64,000 nucleotides of DNA from Streptomyces cyanogenus (lineage in GTDB: Bacteria; Actinomycetota; Actinomycetes; Streptomycetales; Streptomycetaceae), in assembly GCF_017526105.1 (NCBI RefSeq), contig NZ_CP071839.1, forward strand, positions 8,532,001-8,596,000. Reading direction: 5' to 3'. Each line of letters opens with the position of its first letter. Position 1 is the stretch's first letter. The position numbers were made by a program, and so were the translations under genes. Shown here one piece after another: positions 51,417 through 59,592 of this stretch. Below the pieces are notes generated by a model that did no database searches, was not told the origin of the DNA, and was given only the letters and a program-made list of their open reading frames with translations.

Positions 51417-52280
51417 TCACCGAGGGCGGAAACAGGCCCTGACGCCGGTCTCGTACACCCGTTGCGCAGCCGCGTGACAAACCGCGTCCTGTCTGCTGAA
51501 CCGCTCCAGACATACACCGCTGTTGACCTCGATCACAGCGAGTTCCCCGTCGACCTCCACGATGTCGACGGAGCCGAAGACCAGTCCCAGACAGGCCATC
51601 GCCCGCCGCGCCAATCCGCCGAGCGGGCCGCACACCTCGGGGTGGTCCAGCACGATCGCGGACGCGCCGAGTTTGAGGTTGTGCCGCCACTCGACTGCGT
51701 CGTCCCAGTCGGTAGGGTCGGCTCCGAACCGTGGCCCCGCGCAGCGTTTCTCGAAGACGAGTTCCGTCCGCCCGTTGAGCACGACCACCCGGTACTCATG
51801 GCGGATGGGCATCCAAGGAGAGACGGTCAGCGCCGAGTAGCGTGCGGTCAGAGCGTGCAGAGCGGACCGGAGACGGTCCGGTGTCTCCGCTCGGCACACA
51901 TCACGACCGCCGCTCGAACTCAGCGGCTTGAGGACGACGGGCACCGGCAGCCGGGCCGCCATGTCCGAAACGGACTCATGTGGCCGCCACCGCAACAGGC
52001 GGTGCGGCACATGGGGGACGCCGTTGTCGGACAGCAAGGTCGAGGTGGCCGCCTTGTCGGTGGCCAGGAGCGCCGATGCGGCGTCGTTGAGTGGGAAGTT
52101 GTAGCCGACGACATGGCACCTTCTCCCGTACGCCTCCAACTCCGCGACCCAGTGCTCCGAGTGCCAGCGCAGGTCCACACCGCTGCGGGCTGCGGCCCGC
52201 TCCATGTGTGTCACGAAGTGCTGGCGGAACGGTACCGGGTCACCGCCCGCACGTGTGTCCCCCGGTCCCGTTGAAACCAC
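51417..52280 (-). CDS. ATP-grasp family ligase-like protein
   Basis: 287 aa. The N-terminal substrate domain (residues 1-95) includes RWHSEHWVAELEAYGRRCHVVGYNFPLNDAAS. VPVVLKPLSSSGGRDV is the ATP-grasp lid loop, ALTVSPWMPIRHEYRVVVLNGR the next strand pair, and SVDIVEVDGELAVIEVNSGV the Mg-binding E/N motif near the C-terminus. The layout resembles RimK/carboxylate-amine ligases that join an amine to an ATP-activated carboxylate. No precursor peptide or partner gene is evident beside it, so the product is unknown. The GTG start at 52280 is provisional. Confidence 0.82.
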   Translation of the reverse strand: MVSTGPGDTRAGGDPVPFRQHFVTHMERAAARSGVDLRWHSEHWVAELEAYGRRCHVVGYNFPLNDAASALLATDKAATSTLLSDNGVPHVPHRLLRWRPHESVSDMAARLPVPVVLKPLSSSGGRDVCRAETPDRLRSALHALTARYSALTVSPWMPIRHEYRVVVLNGRTELVFEKRCAGPRFGADPTDWDDAVEWRHNLKLGASAIVLDHPEVCGPLGGLARRAMACLGLVFGSVDIVEVDGELAVIEVNSGVCLERFSRQDAVCHAAAQRVYETGVRACFRPR

Positions 52281-52439
52281 CTTGCCGCCTCATCCACTCG
52301 GTGCCATGGCAGACACACGCAGACGCACCTGCCCTCCGCCCGCACCGGCGAGGGTACTGCTTGTGTACGCGATCTGTACGCGATCCGCTGGATCGGACGG
52401 TGCCCCCGCCGAGACAGGTAGCGCAGTCGCGCCGCACCC

Positions 52440-52719
52440 AGGGCGATACGGTGACACGATCGGTGTTATGGACACCTACCTATACGGATTGGGCATACCG
52501 GGTGTTCGAGCCCCATGGGTCCGAAGGCTGGCGCCCCTACGGCAGCGACCCCGAACGGTGGCACGGCGCGATCACCGCTCCCGACACGGAGGAGGGCGCC
52601 GAGCACCCCTGCCCAAGGATCCAGCGCGCGCCGCGGAAATCCTCGGACCGCCGAAGGCCGCCGTCAACGACGGAGGCGGCGACGGACTCATCGTCTACCG
52701 GGATCAGATCCCGAGATGA
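52440..52719 (+). pseudogene. frameshifted remnant of unknown protein
   Basis: One frame encodes YTDWAYRVFEPHGSEGWRPY, GSDPERWHGAI and another frame continues PLPKDPARAAEILGPPKAAV, NDGGGDGLIVYRDQIPR up to a stop at 52719. Codon use is Streptomyces-like in each, and a single frameshift near 52600 joins them. I do not recognise the family. Confidence 0.4.
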
Positions 52720-52737
52720 GAGGACCGCGCAGCCGTC

Positions 52738-53118
52738 TCAGAGGGCGATGTCATCCGGGTCGTGAGAAGGCGTGCTCTCGGGAGGGAAGAGTGCTGTGTG
52801 CAGTGCCGTCGCGAGTTCGACCAGGTCGGTTTGCTCGGTGATGGTGATGTGCACGGTGCCACCCGGGCCTTCCATTCTCAGCGTGCCTACACCGCTTTCG
52901 TGTTTACGCAGCAACCAGTTCTTCGTGAGGTCCACCCAGTAGGCAACCGCGGGCGGGCCCTGGAGGAAGGTGATCGCGGTCGATGCGATGGTCGTCCCGT
53001 CGGCGAAGAGTGCCGCCATCGTGGAGCGCACCGGGGCACGCCGTGTCGCGATGTCACCGAACTGTTCCGCGAGGTCTTCCGGTAGGACGACGTCGACTGC
53101 GAAGGGGCTGTAGACCAT
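52738..53118 (-). CDS. small protein downstream of CHAT protease (EACC1-like?)
   Basis: 126 aa, ATG at 53118 with TTTGGAGCG upstream, 1 bp after the CHAT gene stop, so tightly coupled. The N-terminus is a strand-helix segment (VDVVLPEDLAEQFGDI). A central helix (AYWVDLTKNWLLRKHES) follows, then a beta hairpin TLRMEGPGGTVHITITEQTD and a final helix. The pattern of a WL-basic helix followed by a GPGG beta hairpin resembles effector-associated constant component 1 proteins of NTPase/protease conflict systems, but this is my inference, not a certain match. Confidence 0.6.
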   Translation of the reverse strand: MVYSPFAVDVVLPEDLAEQFGDIATRRAPVRSTMAALFADGTTIASTAITFLQGPPAVAYWVDLTKNWLLRKHESGVGTLRMEGPGGTVHITITEQTDLVELATALHTALFPPESTPSHDPDDIAL

Positions 53119-53119
53119 G

Positions 53120-55519
53120 TCACGCTCCAAAGGCTTGGAAATGAGCCCAGATACTGGGTAGGGGTGTGGTGTTCCGTAACGCGCCCGGGGGACTGTGGCG
53201 CCGCCATTCCTCAAGAAGACGTAGTTGCAGCTCACGCAATCCGGCGAAGTGGTCGTCAGGTTGTACGGCTAGGTCGATCAGCATGTCATCGAGTGCCAAG
53301 GTGAAGGATGTGTGCTCGATGTTGACGGACGTGACGATCAAGCGGCGCGCTCCGGCGAGCATGGCCAACGGTGCGAATCCGAGGCTTTCGCCGCCGTTTC
53401 GCTCACGGCCGCCCGACGTGGAACAGCAGGACATCACGACGGTGCTCGGGAGGCCGAGTAGCGGGTGTCCGGTCCGCTGATCACGCGCGGCGAGCAGACC
53501 GCTTGGTAGCACTCCGTCGGCGAGAGCGACGCCGGAGGAACCTGGATCGTTCGGCGCCCAGTGGTAGTGCGTGCGAAAGAAGACCACACCTTCGGTGCCG
53601 GGCGTGCACGTGCGCATGAACTGAACGACATTCGTCGCCCGAGCCTCCAACGAACCGGCTGTCTCGGCACACCGTTCCTTCGCGGTAAGAACGGAGCGAG
53701 CCCGGCGTGCAAGTGGCGGATCAGCCGGCCCGTCGGTAGGAAAGTAGTCGCAGGCGAGCAAGAACGGCAATTCGCCCCGCCGTTCGGCGGTGGCCCTCCC
53801 ATCGAACTGATCCAGGATGGCAAGTGACGGCAAGAAGCGCAGTTCGAAGCGTTCTATGAGTCGCGTGACGGGACTGGTGGCCATGTCCACGGGCAGGATC
53901 GGCCAGGGGATGGGCGCCAGTTCGGCTGCGCAAGAAAGCAGCAACCGTTGACCTGGAACGTTGTGTTCACGGACTTCGGCAGGCAGTAGACGAGTGAGCG
54001 CAGATGTGAAGGCCAACTCCTCGGAAGCATCGGCGAACTCGAGGTACCCCGTCAGGTCGAAGTCGCGGACGCTCGGCGGCATCTGCCACGAGGGTGTGAT
54101 CTTGTACCGCAGGCTTGCGATGCTCAGCGCCTGGCACAGACCGTCATCCGACAGGAGGTTGATCACACCGCCCGTGAACGGCCTGCTGTCGCGGGAGAGC
54201 ACCCAGTAGATCAGGCCGTCTTCGCACCAGCTCGACCACCACAGGTCTTGCGGCCGGCTGTGACGCCGCATCACTTGTTCCGCATCGAGTCTGGAGCGAG
54301 CTTCAGACAAACCGTCTGCGGCGCGTGCCTCCGCGAGAGCTGACACACCTCCGACATAGACATCGGTGTACCCGGTGACGTCGGCTCGCGAATCGAACAG
54401 GTCGCCGACCGCGTCCTGATAGGGCGCGGGCAGGGTTTCGGGGTCAATCTTCCGCAGCGCCGTCGATGGGCGCGTGTTGTACAGCCCCGTCGCGAGTGTT
54501 TGGTCGAGCTCATCCGCCGATCCCGTCAGGTCCGAGGTTGCCTGGAGTCGACAGGCCTCTATCAATTCGAGCAGCAGTCGCCAGTCCGCCTGTTTGGCGG
54601 CGAAGGCGAGGGCGTCCTTGCGGCTCCGCAGCAGCGTCGCGTTGAGAGCACGTCGGAGAGTGGACGACCCCATGCGATAGCGCTGGTCGTCATAACGGGT
54701 CCACACCGTGAGGTGGTCGCGCATAGCCACGTCAAGATTGCCCGCACGCGCCGAGGCGATACCACTGGCCTGCATGAGACGGGCTTCGGTCATCGGATCG
54801 GCTCTGAAGGCAGTGCACAGTTCAGTCAGCAGTTCGGCGGCGCGCGCGGGGTGGCCTAGGCGGAGGAGCCCGTTCGCCGCGAACAATGCGCACTGGGCTC
54901 CCAGGTCAGTCGGGAGATGTCGCAACATGCGAGCGGCAGCGAACAGTTCGTCGGCCGAGCAAGGCCGATGACCGGTTCGCTGCGCAAGGACGACCAGCAT
55001 GCTGCGGATGGGCTCAGGAAGATCTGCTGGGTTGTGTTTGGGTACGAAGGTCACAAGCTGATCGGGAGCATCGGCAGCGGCAAGTGCGCAGACTGTGTAG
55101 GCGATGGCCAGTAGATCACGGTCCGACTCTGGGAGCGTCTTGAGGTACTCGAGCGCGAATTGCGCAGCACGCTGCCGCATCCCGATGCCCCCGTATATGG
55201 CGGCGAGGGCTCTAGCCACCCGGGCGGCACCACGCTTTGACTCGTGGCTGGGGTGTAGTTCGAGGTAGCCGGCAGCGGCGCCGATCAGTCCCCCGATACT
55301 GAGTTCGAGCTCTTGTCTCCGGTCGAGTAGCGCTGAGAGTTCCGTTGCCTCTGCAACGAGCATCCGTCCCGAGCGACGGTGTGTCCCCGATAGGACGTCT
55401 AACGCTTCGCGTGCCAGGTCGCGGGCGGCTTCGACCGTCTGGCTGTCATCCGGTTCAACGGAGGCAAGGAGGTTGCGGGCTGTATCGAGCAGACGTGCGG
55501 CACGGCGCACTTCGAGCAT
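53120..55519 (-). CDS. CHAT-domain protease with TPR-like N-terminal region
   Basis: 799 aa, ATG at 55519 with CTGGAG upstream. The first about 450 residues are helical TPR-type repeats with Leu/Ala pairs. Residues of about 470-799 form a CHAT (caspase-HetF-associated with TPRs) domain: a Trp-rich strand, GQRLLLSCAAELAPIPWPIL, the His motif FFRTHYHWAP (H651 or H653 as the catalytic base) and VVMSCCSTSGG with the nucleophile at C698/C699. CHAT proteins are caspase-like peptidases of conflict and cell-death systems. It is the middle gene of an operon: a PH-like gene 18 bp upstream, a small protein 1 bp downstream. It has one TTA codon at 53179-53177. Confidence 0.87.
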   Translation of the reverse strand: MLEVRRAARLLDTARNLLASVEPDDSQTVEAARDLAREALDVLSGTHRRSGRMLVAEATELSALLDRRQELELSIGGLIGAAAGYLELHPSHESKRGAARVARALAAIYGGIGMRQRAAQFALEYLKTLPESDRDLLAIAYTVCALAAADAPDQLVTFVPKHNPADLPEPIRSMLVVLAQRTGHRPCSADELFAAARMLRHLPTDLGAQCALFAANGLLRLGHPARAAELLTELCTAFRADPMTEARLMQASGIASARAGNLDVAMRDHLTVWTRYDDQRYRMGSSTLRRALNATLLRSRKDALAFAAKQADWRLLLELIEACRLQATSDLTGSADELDQTLATGLYNTRPSTALRKIDPETLPAPYQDAVGDLFDSRADVTGYTDVYVGGVSALAEARAADGLSEARSRLDAEQVMRRHSRPQDLWWSSWCEDGLIYWVLSRDSRPFTGGVINLLSDDGLCQALSIASLRYKITPSWQMPPSVRDFDLTGYLEFADASEELAFTSALTRLLPAEVREHNVPGQRLLLSCAAELAPIPWPILPVDMATSPVTRLIERFELRFLPSLAILDQFDGRATAERRGELPFLLACDYFPTDGPADPPLARRARSVLTAKERCAETAGSLEARATNVVQFMRTCTPGTEGVVFFRTHYHWAPNDPGSSGVALADGVLPSGLLAARDQRTGHPLLGLPSTVVMSCCSTSGGRERNGGESLGFAPLAMLAGARRLIVTSVNIEHTSFTLALDDMLIDLAVQPDDHFAGLRELQLRLLEEWRRHSPPGALRNTTPLPSIWAHFQAFGA

Positions 55520-55537
55520 TGAGTCTCCAGGGCACCG

Positions 55538-56002
55538 TCAGTCAGCGATCGGTTCAATCGCGGTCCGGATTACAGCGGCGGCCGCGTCGGTTCGGCCCTT
55601 CTGCAGTGTGATCGTCGCACTCGGCGATCCCGAGATGTCCAGAAGCGCGGCACCCCGCATGCCCGGCGCGGCGCCGGTTCGTAGCTGAACCGAAGTGATG
55701 CTGGCTACGGGAATCGTCAAAGTTGAGACGGTCTTTCGGAACAAGCCTGTCTTCCAGGCGATCACCAAGCGGTCCGTGAGTACCACGGCGAAACATTCCG
55801 CCCGCAAGTCAGACCTGATGATGAAGGAAGGGAAGGCGAGTTTGCACAAGTCGCTTGGTTGTACGAGCTGAGCGAGCTCACGTTTGACTCGCTGATACAT
55901 GAGTGCACCGGCCTGCCCGGCTTCGAGATCACTGATTGCCGTCGCATAGTTGGTCAAACCGTCGATGATCTTCTCATCCACATCGTCCTGCAGATTCGAC
56001 AC
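55538..56002 (-). CDS. PH-like (bPH-type) domain protein, first gene of the CHAT operon
   Basis: 154 aa from the GTG at 56002 with GGAGG 6-7 bp upstream; longer starts upstream have no ribosome site. The first about 60 residues are helical (EKIIDGLTNYATAISDLEAG). Residues of about 75-150 alternate strands: FAVVLTDRLVIAWKTGLFRK, TLTIPVASITSVQLRTG, LLDISGSPSATITLQKG and a final helix AAAAVIRTAI. This matches bacterial PH-like domains that sense membrane or protein ligands. There is no membrane helix. The tight linkage to the CHAT protease suggests it is the protease's partner, regulator or substrate. Confidence 0.78.
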   Translation of the reverse strand: MSNLQDDVDEKIIDGLTNYATAISDLEAGQAGALMYQRVKRELAQLVQPSDLCKLAFPSFIIRSDLRAECFAVVLTDRLVIAWKTGLFRKTVSTLTIPVASITSVQLRTGAAPGMRGAALLDISGSPSATITLQKGRTDAAAAVIRTAIEPIAD

Positions 56003-56102
56003 CGAAGACCTCCGGCCCAGCGCACATCGGGTTTGGCAGCGTATCAGCGCATGATGTGATGCACAGGGCATTCGGTAGATATGAGGCTGTAAGTATCGTC
56101 AG

Positions 56103-56700
56103 TCAGCTGTGCTGCAGGCATGAGCGGCAATGGGTTGCCGGCCGCAGGATGGTCAGGCAGCGGAACCGGCACCGGCACGGGGTCAGAGGTCTGTCCGTGC
56201 CGGCTTGCTCCGGGGAGAGGGAGCGGGCGAAGACGTGGATCCCGTCGATGTCGAGATCGTCGGTCCATCCGTCGAAGACGGTGCAGGGAGTGCCGATGAT
56301 GTCGGCGAGGTATTTCACGTGCGAGGCCGCACCGGCCTGGGTGACGCTCCAGGCCACCGGTGCCCAGGCCGGGGACGTCTCACACAGCCCGTCAGCCCGA
56401 CAGCCGACAGCCCGACAGTCCGGCAGCCCGCGCCGGCCGCACACCTGACACGGCAGTGCCTGACGGGCTGCCTCGGCGGCGGCCGCAGCCGCACGCTCGC
56501 GCTCGACCCGCTCCTGCTCAGCAGCACGGGCGGCATCCCGGCGGGCCTGCTCGGCAGCAGCCTGCTCCCGCCGCCGTGCGAGGTTCTCCGCGTCGATGGC
56601 GGCCTGCTCGCGCAGCCGGTCCTCCAGGACCCGGCGACTCTGACGGTCGGTCAGGCCGGGCAGCTCCCGGTCGACCTGCGCCGCGATCTTCGCGCGCCGG
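56103..56700 (-). pseudogene. coiled-coil/Cys-containing protein, remnant
   Basis: On the minus strand an uninterrupted frame without a good start encodes an Arg/Glu/Ala-rich coiled coil (EQAAIDAENLARRREQAAAE, QARRDAARAAEQERVERERA), then CQVCGRRGLPDCRAVGC, a Cys-rich segment, and VKYLADIIGTPCTVFDGWTD with IHVFARSL. It ends with RPATHCRSCLQHS at 56103. It may belong to an integrative plasmid. The start appears lost in the neighbouring frameshifted gene. Confidence 0.5.
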
Positions 56701-57172
56701 CCTGTGTCCGGGGCTCGGCGGTTCCGCCCAGAGGTTGCGCGGGTCGTTGGGGTCCCGCCCAGCTGTAGTGAGACCAGATGGTCGTACTCGGCGTCGTGCA
56801 GGCTCGCCTTGTCGGTCTTGTAGCCCTACGAGGCGGCGTTCGCGACCTTCTGACGACCCGTCACCGAAGTCGGGGGACGGATTTTCGAGGTGTACCCGTG
56901 TGGGTTGCAGATGGTGGCCTTGAGGGTCCGGGTGGTGACCTTCGGGTTCAGCGCACCGGGGGCACAGTGGCTGTCGGGCAGCGGCTGGGCGTGGTCGCGC
57001 CGGTAGTGGCAGGCGCCTGGTGCCGGCTGCTTCTGCACGGTGTAGTGGTCCTGGAGCCGGGCCCGTAGGGAAGGAATGAGTTGGTGGCGCCGGCCGGACT
57101 CGCGCCGAGGGCGAGTGCGGCACTGGCGGCAAGCATGCCCGCAGCAGTGAACGCACGGTGGTACGTAGTCAT
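56700..57172 (-). pseudogene. secreted nuclease-like protein, broken in several frames
   Basis: The ATG at 57172 (GGGGAG upstream) starts a signal peptide TYHRAFTAAGMLAASAALAL ending near AGA. Later parts lie in other frames: PGALNPKVTTRTLKATICNP, HGYTSKIRPPTSVTGRQKVAN, then DKASLHDAEYDHLVSLQLGG, then DPNDPRNLWAEPPSPGH. The DHLVSLxLGG-DPxDPRNLW motif belongs to secreted HNH-like nuclease-type proteins of Streptomyces. At least three frameshifts are needed, so the gene is dead as read. Confidence 0.65.
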
Positions 57173-57356
57173 GGACTCCCCGTTCCGCCGACCGCAGAGC
57201 ACATCGGCGGCGGCACGGTCACTTCCCGCGAATTGATTTTTGTACGCCGGTCGCGCCGGCAGTTGACATCTCGTCGACCAGCACCCCGTGCGGCGCAGAG
57301 TCGATGTACACGAGCACGGGCAACACCCAAGTCAGGCCGGACGATGCGATGGTGTG

Positions 57357-57710
57357 ATGATGTCGGTCATGGCTATCGAATCAGTGGTCGTGCGGCAGCG
57401 CGTCGAGAACCTGGACGCGGCTGTGCCCTTCTACGAGAAACTGACCGGAAGCACCGCATCCCGTTTCGCCTTCGCCGGGGTCACTCTGGCAAGCGTCGGC
57501 CCCTTCCTGCTGTTCAGCGGCCCGGACGAGGCCGCGCAGCGAGTTGCCGGCGTGGCGGCCACCCTGGCGGTCGCAGACCTGGATGCAGCGGTGAAGGAAG
57601 CGGTGGCGGCAGGCGCCGAGGTGATGGCTGCTACGTCCCCGACACCGAATGGCCACCGCGCCGTGCTGCGGCACCCCTACGGCGGGGTCTACGAGTACGT
57701 CGGTCCCTGA
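57357..57710 (+). CDS. VOC-family (glyoxalase-like) protein
   Basis: 117 aa. The beta-alpha-beta pattern AIESVVVRQRVENLDAAVPFYEKLTG, then FAFAGVTLASVGPFLLFSGP and, in the second half, ATLAVADLDAAVKEAVAAGA, LRHPYGGVYEYVG is that of vicinal-oxygen-chelate proteins. The final Glu (YEYV) is a metal-ligand candidate. Starts at 57357, 57360 and 57369 are possible; none has a strong ribosome site. The substrate is unknown. Confidence 0.82.
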   Translation: MMSVMAIESVVVRQRVENLDAAVPFYEKLTGSTASRFAFAGVTLASVGPFLLFSGPDEAAQRVAGVAATLAVADLDAAVKEAVAAGAEVMAATSPTPNGHRAVLRHPYGGVYEYVGP

Positions 57711-58012
57711 ACCTGCGGCCGCGCCGCGGACCCCGTGTGGCGCTGGATCGAGCAGGTCCCCTCCGTGGGTGGTGCCATTGCAGCACGCTGGACCCTCCGG
57801 GAAGGGCCTGGGCAGGGGCCCCTCAGCGTGTTCGGCGCGGTGCTCATGCACCTGTGGACTCTCCTTCACACGCCGGAGACGGGCGACTCAGCACGCAGCG
57901 ACGGATTAGCCGCACTGGCGCGGCAGTGCCTTGCCTGACCCGGCTTCGCCGAGGCCGAAACAGCGGAGACTGCCTACCAGCTAGCCTTGGCGCGGATCGC
58001 GGACGTCGCGCT
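57711..58012. other. gene-poor stretch with possible remnant
   Basis: A short frame (WRWIEQVPSVGGAIAARWTL, 57735-57938) and a following segment AEAETAETAYQLALARIADV look coding but are separated by stops. I cannot assign them. Confidence 0.3.
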
Positions 58013-58243
58013 CTAGGTGAGGTTCGTGCGGTAGTACACGGCCACCAGCAGTACCCGCTCGGCCAGCGGAAGACACCACGGCCGCCCACCACCGGGGCCA
58101 TTCCCGCCCCGCTCGCGCACCACGCGCAGCAGCTCCTCGAACCGCCCCATGCGCAACCCGGTGAACGTCTCCACCCACACCGGCTCGGCCCTCAACACCC
58201 CACCCATACAGGCAAATGCCCGCCACCAGGCCTTCTGCAACAT
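58013..58243 (-). pseudogene. IS5-family transposase, N-terminal remnant
   Basis: The frame encodes VETFTGLRMGRFEELLRVVR, then GRPWCLPLAERVLLVAVYYR ending TNLT at a stop. This is the front of a DDE_Tnp_4 transposase, where TNLTLRQIA normally continues. The rest is absent. Confidence 0.75.
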
Positions 58244-58338
58244 CCTTTAGGGCGTGTATCGAAAGTGCGTCCGGTGGTGGGCGTGTCGTAGTACTCCTGG
58301 GGAGACAGAGACACCTTGGTTCTCGTTTGGAGTCGTCG

Positions 58339-58686
58339 ATGGCCGTTCGTCGTGTCGTGCCCAACATCCAGTCGGAGGCCGCGCAGGAGAGCCGGGAGTT
58401 CTATGGCCTGCTGGGCTTCGAGGAGGTCATGAACCACGGTTGGATCATGACGCTCGCGTCCCCGTCCAGCCCGGCAGCGCAGATCAGCGTCATGACCAGT
58501 GACAAGACCGCGCCTGTCGCCCCGGACATGAGTGTCGAGGTGGACGACGTGGATGCGGCTTATGCGGTCATGCGGGCGAGCGGCGCGGAGATCATTCACC
58601 CCTTGCAGGACGAGGAGTGGGGAGTGCGGCGGTTCTTCGTCCGTGACCCCAGCGGACGGGTGGTCAACGTGCTGGGTCACCGCTGA
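58339..58686 (+). CDS. VOC-family (glyoxalase/bleomycin-resistance-like) protein
   Basis: 115 aa, ATG with TTGGAG upstream. VRRVVPNIQSEAAQESREFY, GLLGFEEVMNHGWIMTLAS, then SVEVDDVDAAYAVMRASGAE and RRFFVRDPSGRVVNVLGH give the two beta-alpha-beta repeats of VOC proteins. RDPSGRVVNV near the C-terminus is the standard closing motif. It may be a small-molecule-binding or isomerase-like protein; no metal site can be assigned with certainty. Confidence 0.87.
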   Translation: MAVRRVVPNIQSEAAQESREFYGLLGFEEVMNHGWIMTLASPSSPAAQISVMTSDKTAPVAPDMSVEVDDVDAAYAVMRASGAEIIHPLQDEEWGVRRFFVRDPSGRVVNVLGHR

Positions 58687-58796
58687 CGGCCCTCCCGCAC
58701 CCCTGGTGAAAGTGCTGGTCACAGCTCAACGCGGTGCCATCGCCGTGACTGACGCGCGGCAGCCCGGTTCGGGCGGGCCTTGCGAGCCCACCCGGA

Positions 58797-59513
58797 TCAG
58801 CAGAATGGTCGGAACTCCTTGAAGTCCGGCGTCGGGCGCGGATCGGGCAGCCGGTAGGCGCCGATCCGCGGCCGACCGCTGGCCGGGTCGGCGGTCCCGT
58901 CGGCCAGAGCGCCCGGTATCGAACGCCACCCCAGATTGGTCTCGAAGTACGCCACGGCAGCGCCGACGGATGGCCACCAGACATCGTCGAGCAGTACGAC
59001 GCCGCCAGGTCGGACGATCTCGCCCAGGAAGTGGAGGTCGACGAACACGTTGTGGAAGTGGTGGCTGCCGTCGACGAACGCCGCATCCGCGGCGAAACCC
59101 GCGTCGGCCAACCGGGCAAGGAACCGCTGCGATGGTTCGCTCACCAGCTCGGCGATGTCGTCCAGGCCGGCGCTGCGCAGCAGCTCCCACCCGACACCGT
59201 CGTACGCCGTGTACTGGAACGGGTCGATCACCACATGCCGCGGGTTGCGTGAACCGGTGCGCAGCAACGCCTCACCGATCGCCAGCGCCGAACTGGCATA
59301 AGCGAGCCCGATCTCGACGACCGTGCCGACTCGCTCATCCACCAGGAGGTCACGTACCTGATCACAGTCGCGCTCGGGCAGCGTGACGGTGGCGAAGTCC
59401 GGAGCGCCATCGGGACTCCGCGGCGGCCCGTGCTCGGTGAGCTCGCGGCGTACGGCAGCCACTCGATCCCGCCACTCGCCTGCCACTCCGCCCGCTTGCA
59501 CGATCGAGTTCAC
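58797..59513 (-). CDS. class I SAM-dependent methyltransferase (Methyltransf_24-like)
   Basis: 238 aa. VGTVVEIGLAYASSALAIGE is the SAM-binding motif I (normally VEIGxxxGxS, here with Ala replacing a Gly), RHVVIDPFQ the acidic strand 2, and AAFVDGSHHFHNVFVDLHFL, PGGVVLLDDVWWPSV the later strands and metal-like region. The overall pattern is that of Methyltransf_24 or TylF-like O-methyltransferases. The GTG at 59513 is chosen because AAGGAG lies 8 bp upstream; the GTG at 59522 overlaps that site. Its role is unknown. Confidence 0.82.
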   Translation of the reverse strand: MNSIVQAGGVAGEWRDRVAAVRRELTEHGPPRSPDGAPDFATVTLPERDCDQVRDLLVDERVGTVVEIGLAYASSALAIGEALLRTGSRNPRHVVIDPFQYTAYDGVGWELLRSAGLDDIAELVSEPSQRFLARLADAGFAADAAFVDGSHHFHNVFVDLHFLGEIVRPGGVVLLDDVWWPSVGAAVAYFETNLGWRSIPGALADGTADPASGRPRIGAYRLPDPRPTPDFKEFRPFC

Positions 59514-59592
59514 CAAGCACACTCCTTCTGGCTGAGGGACAGGACGTGGCCAACTGTGACACTCAGAACGGCCAACTGAAGCGCTCGGTCAC

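Noticed and set aside
51417..52737. Possible RiPP precursor next to the ATP-grasp gene
   Set aside because: I looked for short frames with a ribosome site and repeated core-like acidic or Thr motifs on both strands and found none; the nearby remnant at 52440-52719 is frameshifted and does not look like a precursor.
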